A stretch of DNA of 13,542 bases from PVC group bacterium. Lineage in GTDB: Bacteria > Verrucomicrobiota > Kiritimatiellia > UBA8416. Position numbers and translations under genes: made by a program. The stretch covers positions 1-13,542 of the forward strand of contig PWYP01000085.1 of NCBI GenBank assembly GCA_003567805.1. The letters run 5' to 3'. How positions within the stretch are numbered: the first letter of the stretch is position 1; every line of letters starts with the position of its first letter. Below, in pieces: positions 1 to 6,102 of the stretch. The notes beneath the pieces were generated by a model. It saw only the letters and a list, made by a program, of their open reading frames with translations, had not been told where the DNA came from and searched no databases.

Positions 1-695
1 AGCTCCGCAACCGACCCCGGCAAGGGATCCTGATAATAGGGTGTAGCAAAAACACGCTGCAATGCAGCTTTGAAATCAGATGCGGACACTGCAATATTTG
101 TGACAAAATCAGCATGAGATCGATCCGCCCGATATGGGGGCTGCGCCTGAGGCTGCCGTAACCAGTCCGAAATACATTTCAGATCAAAGTCATAAAGTAT
201 CGTGCCATGCTGTAAAATATGGGAGCGGCCACGACGCTGTGCGTTCCCGGAGAATTTACGGCCATCAATCGCTAAATCCGAAATCGGCTCATAACTGCCT
301 TTCATTCCGCATGTTGCCAAGGCGTCCAACAACCAGGAAGATATCGCGGCATAACTAGCCCTTACATCTGTCCAACTCTTTTGTTTGGGTATCACCAGCG
401 CATAATTCAAACAACCAGGACCTTGCACCACCGTACCTCCACCCGAACCACGACGGTATACAGGCACCCCTGCTTCCAGCACAGGGGCTGCACACAAATC
501 CTCTTCGATCTTGCCGCTCCGCCCTAGAACAACAAATGGGGTCGAACTCTCCCAAAAACGCAACGCGCACGAAATACGCCCAGTTTCTGCGTATTGCAAC
601 AAGACATCATCATAACACAAATTATCTACTGGATCCGCAAAACTGTAATCAACAACGACCCCATGTAGCGATTTCAATATTTCATCCACTTGCAT
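1..695 (-). CDS. Lipoate-protein ligase A family protein (partial, 3' end outside window)
   Basis: My translation of the minus strand from the ATG at 695 stays open for 231 codons to the window edge. It carries the core signature of the LplA/biotin-ligase fold: YRRGSGGGTVVQGPG at about residues 88-102, like the RRxSGGGxVxxxxGxLNY substrate loop, then a KFSGNAQRR segment (lysine expected to contact lipoyl-AMP or octanoyl-AMP) followed by HGTILYDFD. Family members attach lipoate or octanoate to lysines of 2-oxoacid dehydrogenase E2 subunits or GcvH. The sequence cannot separate a true lipoate ligase from an octanoyltransferase of the LipM/LipL type; a cysteine follows the loop (PGCLNY), but I do not claim it is catalytic. 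The start at 695 has a GAGGA about 10 nt upstream. It lies 47 bp after the MurU-AmgK stop, so it is probably the distal gene of that operon. There is no functional link to the wall-salvage genes other than position. Confidence 0.85.
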   Translation of the reverse strand, partial: MQVDEILKSLHGVVVDYSFADPVDNLCYDDVLLQYAETGRISCALRFWESSTPFVVLGRSGKIEEDLCAAPVLEAGVPVYRRGSGGGTVVQGPGCLNYALVIPKQKSWTDVRASYAAISSWLLDALATCGMKGSYEPISDLAIDGRKFSGNAQRRGRSHILQHGTILYDFDLKCISDWLRQPQAQPPYRADRSHADFVTNIAVSASDFKAALQRVFATPYYQDPLPGSVAE

Positions 696-742
696 ACTAC
701 ATCTATCCTCGTTTCGGCATCCGCACGCACGCTGCGCGTAAA

Positions 743-2596
743 TTATGATGCATCATTCGACGGATGCTGTTGTAACCAACGCAATAATTTCGGGCAAAGT
801 CCAGATTGCTGCAACAGCTTTTCCAGCGTCTGGCGAGCCGGCGGAATATGGCGCAGAAAACGCGCCGTTTCCGCATACCCGCCCAATCGTCCAAAAGCGC
901 CAAGCGCCTGTACCATTCGTTGGACCCCACCAACAGGCAACATAGCACGAATCCCCTCCTGCTCCGAAACAGGGATACATGCAAGATATGCATCTAGATA
1001 CGCTGTGCGTTGTTCTGCGAGCAACGCAACATATGGATCATACAATAGCGAAGCCAAATCGTACACAGCAGGTCCTGCACGCATACCCTGAAAATCAATC
1101 AACACGGGCTTATTCCCATGCAACAGAATATTACTCGACTGTAAATCACGGTGTACCAATACGTGTGGCTGACGCTGCAACGAGTCAGACACGGCTAACA
1201 ATTCATTGCGAAAACAAAGTGCATCTTGAGGTTTCACCATATAATGACGACATAGATACTGCTGTAGAAACAAATCATATTCCCAAGCATATAGCTGGGC
1301 ATCAAAAGCGGGCTCGAGTGCAGGACAAACCTGCAACGGAATGTTGTGCATCCGGGCAACATTCCGCATCACGCGGCGATACCATAGTTTGCTCTCTTCT
1401 GGTGCAATATCCTGTAAAGCATGCGCACCTACATCTTCAAGCACAAGAATCCCCTTTTCATCCCATGATAACCGAACGCGGGGCACGGCGACACCATGGC
1501 GTAACAGAAACCGGGCATGCCCGCCATATCGGGCATTTTCCGGTCGGTGATCGCTCCGGTATTGTATGAGAATGGCAGACCGCGGCCCCGAAACCAAACG
1601 TACAATATTCCGGTCAGAGCCCCGGCGCGGAAGCTGCACATACTGGGTTTGGGCTGGATCCATACGTATTGCCCGCAGCACCTCATGAACCACCGTGGGC
1701 ATCCCGGCAACATCAGCACGCACTACACATGCATCGCGAACAGGAACATGCATCTGCACCCCGCGCCCAATAATCGAGCGATGCAGCGCTCCCCGATTTG
1801 ATACGGATGCCCCCTCCCAAAGTACAGAACCCGTTAGACATGTATCACGCCCACGCTGACGCAACACCTCCGGAGCTTCCGCATGTACCTGCAAATAGCG
1901 TTCCGGTGTTCCCAGATCGGCCCAGTAACTTCCCGGCGAAACACATCCATAAACAGGATCACCGCCCTTGCTCATCTGGCGGCAAGCATCAATTACGGAA
2001 CAAAATGGTTCAGGGGGCAATCCCGCCAGCAACTTGGGATCAAATAACTGCACGCCGCAGTATGTGTATGTCCCGACCATACCAGGCTGCGCTACCGCAA
2101 AATCTTCTATCACACCTTGATTATTGCAAGCGACCGTACGAGGCCCTCTAACGGCATCCAGCCACAATACGGCAGGAGGACGATGCTTCAAAAACAAACG
2201 CAATAATGGGCGAGGGTCCATCACAAAAGCTATATCTGTATTGATCAACCAACAAGGATCCGAACCAATAAAATGCTCCGCTTTACGTAATGCCCCACCG
2301 GTACCCAGAATATCCGCCTCAAAAGAGAAGACGATGCGGGGATACCTCTTTTCGCGTTTGCGGAACCAAGCCAATATTTCATGCGGGGCATGATGTAAAT
2401 TGATCAACACATCCTCAACGCCCCAGTCTACCAGCGTAAGCAAAGCATGTTCAAGCAACGGAACCCCAAACAACGGCATGAGAGGTTTCGGTAAATCCCA
2501 CGAAAGCGGTTCCATTCTCGTGCCATAGCCTGCTGCCAGTAAAATAGCTTTGCGCGGCATGCGCCGCATATTCCCGATCTTGGTGTGTTCACTCAT
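743..2596 (-). CDS. MurU-AmgK fusion: MurNAc-1-phosphate uridylyltransferase and N-acetylmuramate/GlcNAc anomeric kinase
   Basis: Single 617-residue chain with two recognisable enzymes. Residues about 14-240 form a sugar-1-phosphate nucleotidyltransferase: LAAGYGTRM (20-28), the PKPLMPLFGVP loop (36-46), a metal-site NTD (119-121) and YWADLGTPERY (224-234), as in MurU. Residues about 250-305 look like a short left-handed beta-helix linker. Residues about 315-600 form an aminoglycoside-phosphotransferase-type kinase: HRDLQSSN (482-489) supplies the catalytic Asp and Asn, and IDFQG (500-504) the metal-binding Asp. The DFQ form followed by a GP-x-x-YDLASLLYDPY stretch is typical of AmgK rather than antibiotic kinases. 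Expected reactions: MurNAc (or GlcNAc) plus ATP to the alpha-1-phosphate, then plus UTP to UDP-MurNAc. In Pseudomonas these are two adjacent genes. The start overlaps the NamZ stop (ATGA), suggesting translational coupling; internal ATGs at residues 10 and 13 are alternatives. Specificity for MurNAc is inferred from family and context. Confidence 0.85.
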   Translation of the reverse strand: MSEHTKIGNMRRMPRKAILLAAGYGTRMEPLSWDLPKPLMPLFGVPLLEHALLTLVDWGVEDVLINLHHAPHEILAWFRKREKRYPRIVFSFEADILGTGGALRKAEHFIGSDPCWLINTDIAFVMDPRPLLRLFLKHRPPAVLWLDAVRGPRTVACNNQGVIEDFAVAQPGMVGTYTYCGVQLFDPKLLAGLPPEPFCSVIDACRQMSKGGDPVYGCVSPGSYWADLGTPERYLQVHAEAPEVLRQRGRDTCLTGSVLWEGASVSNRGALHRSIIGRGVQMHVPVRDACVVRADVAGMPTVVHEVLRAIRMDPAQTQYVQLPRRGSDRNIVRLVSGPRSAILIQYRSDHRPENARYGGHARFLLRHGVAVPRVRLSWDEKGILVLEDVGAHALQDIAPEESKLWYRRVMRNVARMHNIPLQVCPALEPAFDAQLYAWEYDLFLQQYLCRHYMVKPQDALCFRNELLAVSDSLQRQPHVLVHRDLQSSNILLHGNKPVLIDFQGMRAGPAVYDLASLLYDPYVALLAEQRTAYLDAYLACIPVSEQEGIRAMLPVGGVQRMVQALGAFGRLGGYAETARFLRHIPPARQTLEKLLQQSGLCPKLLRWLQQHPSNDAS

Positions 2597-3744
2597 ATGT
2601 ACAGCAACACATCCTTTCGTTGTTGCAGATACATATCATGATCCCAAGCCTGCATGATTGCATTTGGAGATTCCCCCGCCAACAATCCCTTACGCACACG
2701 ATCTGTCCCCATCAGTTGATCAAAGAAAGCAGGCCGGGCATGTCGGTTCTGCCATACCCGCCGAATGCCATAGCAATGCGTGATGACATCCAGGACATGT
2801 AACATCACAACCATGGGGCGAAACACCCGAGCATCCAGAACCGTAATGCGAATCCCGGGAACTGTTTTTTTTCCGGGCATGGGAACATAAAGATGCGGAT
2901 GAAAACGAACCCCCGGCAAGTTTCGCTCCATCAGAAGCTGTACCAACCGTTCAGGGTCAAACCACGGCGCGCCAATTAACTGGAAAGGCATAGTCGTGTA
3001 TCGTCCATGATCCACGTGCGGTAGACCTTCGAACGCGACCGTCGCAGGGTACACCACCGCAGTTTCTGCACATCGAATGGATGGCGACGGAGATACCCAA
3101 GGCCAATCATATTGCTGTCCACCCTGCGACCGGCGAAACCCTTGCACGGGCAATACCGAAAGCTGCAAATCGGGCAATAACTGTTTCTGTATCCACCGCG
3201 CCGTTTCACCAGGCGTCATCCCATAACAAAACGGAACCGGCACGAGCCCCACAAAACTTTCGAACGAGGGATCCAGCATGGGACCTTCCACTACATGCGG
3301 TAACGGGATCGGACGATCTGCAACCACGACCGGCATCTGGCATTTTGCCGCTGCTTTAAGCGCCAAAAACAGCGTCGATACATACGTATATGGACGATAG
3401 CCCAAGTCCTGCAAATCAACGAGCAAGACATCCGCCTTATGCAGCCATGATGCCTTAGGTGACCGATTCTGGCCATACAGAGAATATACAGGCACCTGCC
3501 AAAACGGGTGTTGGAACGTGCGACACGATACACCCGCCGCAGCATGCCCTAAAAACCCATGTTCAGGCCCCATGACCCCAACGAGGTTACCACATCCGGA
3601 TGCACGAAACCATTCCACGGATAGCGCGCCCGTAGGCGTTGTGGCCGCCGCATGGCTTACCATCATCACACGTGGATGATCTTGCAACAGGTCGCATGAG
3701 CCTGCTTGCATAATCCCCGGCAACATGGGTTTCGTCGTCCCCAT
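2593..3744 (-). CDS. namZ: NamZ-like exo-beta-N-acetylmuramidase (GH171, DUF1343)
   Basis: The 383-residue product matches the DUF1343 family, of which characterised members (NamZ, GH171) remove non-reducing-end MurNAc from peptidoglycan fragments. Visible landmarks: VGVMGPEHGF (55-64) with the conserved Glu-His pair thought to be at the active site, VPVYSLYG (84-91), LLVDLQDLGYRPYTYVSTL (107-125), the VADRP strand (141-145), SPSPSI (218-223) and IGAPW (257-261). Length is normal for the catalytic region. No hydrophobic N-terminal signal peptide is seen, so the enzyme is predicted to be cytoplasmic, unlike the secreted Bacillus NamZ. The usual GRGTT-type motif before PF is altered to GRYTT, preceded by HVDH. 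It begins 2 bp after the plsY stop and its own stop overlaps the MurU-AmgK start by 4 bp. A start at 3726 (second Met) is possible; neither has a clear ribosome site. The gene symbol rests on homology by eye. Confidence 0.85.
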   Translation of the reverse strand: MGTTKPMLPGIMQAGSCDLLQDHPRVMMVSHAAATTPTGALSVEWFRASGCGNLVGVMGPEHGFLGHAAAGVSCRTFQHPFWQVPVYSLYGQNRSPKASWLHKADVLLVDLQDLGYRPYTYVSTLFLALKAAAKCQMPVVVADRPIPLPHVVEGPMLDPSFESFVGLVPVPFCYGMTPGETARWIQKQLLPDLQLSVLPVQGFRRSQGGQQYDWPWVSPSPSIRCAETAVVYPATVAFEGLPHVDHGRYTTMPFQLIGAPWFDPERLVQLLMERNLPGVRFHPHLYVPMPGKKTVPGIRITVLDARVFRPMVVMLHVLDVITHCYGIRRVWQNRHARPAFFDQLMGTDRVRKGLLAGESPNAIMQAWDHDMYLQQRKDVLLYI

Positions 3745-3746
3745 GG

Positions 3747-4394
3747 CTATGCCCCGCTGGAATCGCGCAAAGAAGAGGACGCCTGCCGACTACCACCAAC
3801 CCGGTTTTCCGTGCCAGCGAGCAAACGACGAATATTTTCCCGGTGCCGCCAGATCACAACGACACCAAGCACCACCAGCACATAGGTCGTAAAGTAGTTT
3901 GGTTCATCGTGGGAACGCGTAAACAGAAACGAGGCAACCGGCACAGCAATCGCGGCAGCAATCGATCCCAGCGAGACATACCGGAATAAGGCAAACAAAA
4001 TTGCAAAAACACCGATACCCACCCCAAATGCGGCAGGGGCCACCCCAATCAAAACACCGGCAGACGTTGCAACACCTTTGCCGCCTTTGAACTTCAGATA
4101 CACGGGATAGCTATGCCCCAAAATCGCCGCACACCCGCAGGCCAAACCCAGCCACTCCGGAGCTTCCGCACCCGCAAATTGCGCCAGAAGAACCGCCCCC
4201 AATCCCTTCAAGGCATCCAGCACCAACGTCAAAATACCCCACGATTTTCCCACCACGCGCATCACATTCGTGGCTCCGATATTTCCACTCCCCGCACTGC
4301 GGATATCGATTCCCCTGCTTTTGCCAATCAACAGCCCAAACGGGACTCCACCAATCAAGTAACTAAGGATAACCAGAACAATCACATCCATCAT
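3747..4394 (-). CDS. plsY: Acyl-phosphate:glycerol-3-phosphate acyltransferase PlsY
   Basis: PlsY is the membrane enzyme that transfers the acyl group from acyl-phosphate to glycerol-3-phosphate, giving lysophosphatidate, the first committed step of phospholipid synthesis in most bacteria. The 215-residue product has the three conserved cytoplasmic-loop motifs: SGNIGATNVMR (36-46), GHSYPVYLKFKGGKGVAT (93-110) and WRHRENIRRLLAGTENRVG (182-200). These alternate with hydrophobic helices at about 3-23, 53-71, 80-96, 112-135, 142-157 and 168-182, giving the expected multi-pass topology. A Ser/Arg-rich tail of roughly 15 residues follows the last motif and is not part of the usual core. The start codon overlaps the ispA stop (ATGATGA region), with a choice between two adjacent Met codons. 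It is an essential housekeeping gene in an apparent envelope operon and looks fully intact. Confidence 0.96.
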   Translation of the reverse strand: MMDVIVLVILSYLIGGVPFGLLIGKSRGIDIRSAGSGNIGATNVMRVVGKSWGILTLVLDALKGLGAVLLAQFAGAEAPEWLGLACGCAAILGHSYPVYLKFKGGKGVATSAGVLIGVAPAAFGVGIGVFAILFALFRYVSLGSIAAAIAVPVASFLFTRSHDEPNYFTTYVLVVLGVVVIWRHRENIRRLLAGTENRVGGSRQASSSLRDSSGA

Positions 4395-5239
4395 GCCTCC
4401 CGTCTCAACATAAACTGCGCCAACATGCGCAAAGATTCTGCCGCCGCACCAAGCGACATAATCGTTTCAAGCGCATCTTTTGTGTAGTGATCAGCTCGTT
4501 CCTGCACCGTATCTTTTCCCAGAATATTGACACTCGAAAATGCCGTCTCCGCTTGAGCATCCAGCAGATCATCCACATATTGAAAAGCCAGTCCCAAGGA
4601 TTCACCAAACTGCGCGAGCTTATGAACGAGTTTCGCATCCTCCCCTTTGCCTGCAGCATATGCACCCATTTCTGCCGCTACCCGAAAAAGGGCCGCCGTC
4701 TTATTACGATGAATAAAGGTAAGTTCATCCACAGTGACATCTGTACGAGAAACCGCCGCCAAATCTGCCACTTGACCGGCGATTACCCCTTGTGCTCCTG
4801 CCGCCTTTGCAAGTAAACGCACAACTTCTGCTGGAGCATGCTGCGCCTGGGAAGCCTGCTCAAAAGCCAAAGTTAACAAAGCATCCCCCGCCAGTAACGC
4901 AGTAGACTCGCCATATTTCACATGCACCGTCGGTTGCCCACGACGCACCGCATCATTATCCATGCATGGCAGATCATCATGTATCAACGTATAACTATGC
5001 AAAAGCTCGAGCGCAGTCGCAGAAGGCAAAGCATGCGCACAATCCCCACCTAGGGTCTTTGCCACACATACAACAAGAAGGGGGCGAATCCGTTTTCCGC
5101 CGGACATCACCCCATAACGCATCGCGTCAAGCAACGTAGTAGAAGGGCTGGCTGGCATGGATAAAGCATGATCCAGTGCAGACGTGATTTGTGCAAGCTC
5201 TGAGGCAAAAAACGTTTGAAAAGCTGTAACTTTCGACAT
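4391..5239 (-). CDS. ispA: Farnesyl/geranylgeranyl diphosphate synthase family (polyprenyl synthetase)
   Basis: Short-chain trans-prenyl diphosphate synthase that condenses isopentenyl diphosphate with allylic diphosphates, supplying precursors for undecaprenyl phosphate and quinones. From the ATG at 5239 the product is 282 residues, a normal family length. Motifs: GGKRIRP (47-53), the first aspartate-rich motif DDLPCMDND (88-96), GQVADL (155-160), HRNKTAALF (177-185) and the second aspartate-rich motif DDLLD (223-227). The frame stays open upstream to a TTG at 5314, with an ATG at 5299. I prefer 5239 because family members begin with a short helix close to this point and because the upstream residues match nothing typical. 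A candidate promoter (TTGACT, 17-nt spacer, GATATT) lies directly upstream, which would put the transcript start at or next to the ATG. The downstream plsY start overlaps the ispA stop. Chain-length specificity cannot be decided from sequence by eye. Confidence 0.92.
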   Translation of the reverse strand: MSKVTAFQTFFASELAQITSALDHALSMPASPSTTLLDAMRYGVMSGGKRIRPLLVVCVAKTLGGDCAHALPSATALELLHSYTLIHDDLPCMDNDAVRRGQPTVHVKYGESTALLAGDALLTLAFEQASQAQHAPAEVVRLLAKAAGAQGVIAGQVADLAAVSRTDVTVDELTFIHRNKTAALFRVAAEMGAYAAGKGEDAKLVHKLAQFGESLGLAFQYVDDLLDAQAETAFSSVNILGKDTVQERADHYTKDALETIMSLGAAAESLRMLAQFMLRREA

Positions 5240-5245
5240 CAGCTC

Positions 5246-5274
5246 AATATCTGTGGCCAAGAAGACAAAGTCAA
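5246..5274 (-). promoter_or_regulatory. Candidate sigma70-type promoter before ispA
   Basis: Read on the minus strand, TTGACT (5274-5269) and GATATT (5251-5246) are separated by 17 nt. Six nucleotides after the -10 element comes the preferred ispA ATG, so a transcript from here would be nearly leaderless. The -35 element matches consensus at 5 of 6 positions and the -10 at 4 of 6. Chance occurrence is quite possible. Confidence 0.25.
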
Positions 5275-5349
5275 GCCAGCGCTGATCAAAATCAACCATC
5301 TCGACAAGAGGCAATCATACAAGACGACAGGGCAATTCCGGTCAGATAT

Positions 5350-6024
5350 CTAGTCCAGCCATTCCTCCATCAGGGCGTCGAATGGGTCAACGTCGCCATG
5401 TTCCGCAGGTGCCCGTGGCTGTGGTGCGGGGCGAGTTGCCGGAGCTTCCGTTCTGGCCGGCCTGGCTGCAACCGGTTCATCATCCAGCCCTAAATCAATA
5501 TCCAATTCATCGTCCGGATCAGCTGCAAGTCGAGTAGAACGCAAGGATGCCAGTCTCTCCCCCACTTGTCTGGCTTCAACATCCTGTCCTTCACGCCGCA
5601 ACGAAGCTTGTAAACGTGTAAGTGCCGAACGATATTGTTCCTGCAGTGCTGCCAAATGCTCCGTACGCGTCGTTGTAACAAGTAGATATTCCCGCTCATA
5701 TTGCGCACGTAAATCCTCCACCTCCGCGACACCCTGCGTAGATCGCAAACTACTGGGCATAGGATCAATCGTAAACTGTTGTCGCACATTTTGAATATCT
5801 CTCACCCGTATATGGTCCTGCGCAAGGTAATATTGCCATTCGACATTGCGTAATGCCGTCATGTAACGTTGCGGCAACGCCAATCGACTCGCTCGAAATT
5901 CGTCCTCAATACGTTCCTGTTCCCGCTCGTACACCAACCCTAACCGACGCGCCTGATCATTCGACCAAGCCAATGATGGTAAAATGACCCAGGCCCCAAA
6001 AAAGATAAGCATCCAATATTTCAT
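5350..6024 (-). CDS. Secreted coiled-coil protein of unknown function
   Basis: I do not recognise a named family. The 224-residue product opens with a typical Sec signal peptide: Lys2, a hydrophobic core at about 3-19 and a probable cleavage near LAWS-ND (residues 19-22). The mature part is rich in Arg, Glu, Gln and Leu and should form long helices or coiled coils at about 23-65 and 98-165. Then comes an acidic stretch DDELDIDLGLDDE (about 170-182), a Pro/Ala/Arg-rich low-complexity linker (about 184-210) and a short terminal peptide DALMEEWLD. There are no cysteines and no further membrane segment, so it is predicted to be a periplasmic or extracellular soluble protein. The ATG at 6024 follows a 15-bp palindrome, and I see no clear ribosome site. 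It lies 78 bp after the ClpX-like gene and 110 bp before ispA. A role in envelope structure or as a scaffold would be speculation. Confidence 0.7.
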   Translation of the reverse strand: MKYWMLIFFGAWVILPSLAWSNDQARRLGLVYEREQERIEDEFRASRLALPQRYMTALRNVEWQYYLAQDHIRVRDIQNVRQQFTIDPMPSSLRSTQGVAEVEDLRAQYEREYLLVTTTRTEHLAALQEQYRSALTRLQASLRREGQDVEARQVGERLASLRSTRLAADPDDELDIDLGLDDEPVAARPARTEAPATRPAPQPRAPAEHGDVDPFDALMEEWLD

Positions 6025-6036
6025 ACTATCAATCTG

Positions 6037-6051
6037 CTTTGTGCCACAAAG
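6037..6051. promoter_or_regulatory. 15-bp perfect palindrome just upstream of the coiled-coil gene
   Basis: CTTTGTGCCACAAAG is a perfect inverted repeat (7+1+7) whose near edge is 12 nt from the start codon at 6024. It could be an operator or an RNA hairpin masking the start. No T-run follows, so it is not a terminator for the preceding gene. Function is not known. Confidence 0.35.
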
Positions 6052-6102
6052 GCTGTCAATGAAGAATCAATCATCCTGCACAAAAGCGCATACGTACCCA
6101 TG

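Noticed and set aside
743..1480. Aminoglycoside antibiotic resistance phosphotransferase
   Set aside because: The kinase domain is fused to a MurU-like transferase, has the AmgK-type DFQ motif and sits next to NamZ, so a wall-sugar kinase is far more likely.
979..2393. Plus-strand open frames of 60-196 codons opposite the MurU-AmgK gene
   Set aside because: They are shadows of a high-confidence minus-strand gene, with odd composition and no recognisable motifs.
5240..5314. TTG start at 5314 or ATG at 5299 for ispA
   Set aside because: The added residues do not match the family N-terminus and no ribosome site supports them; kept only as alternatives.
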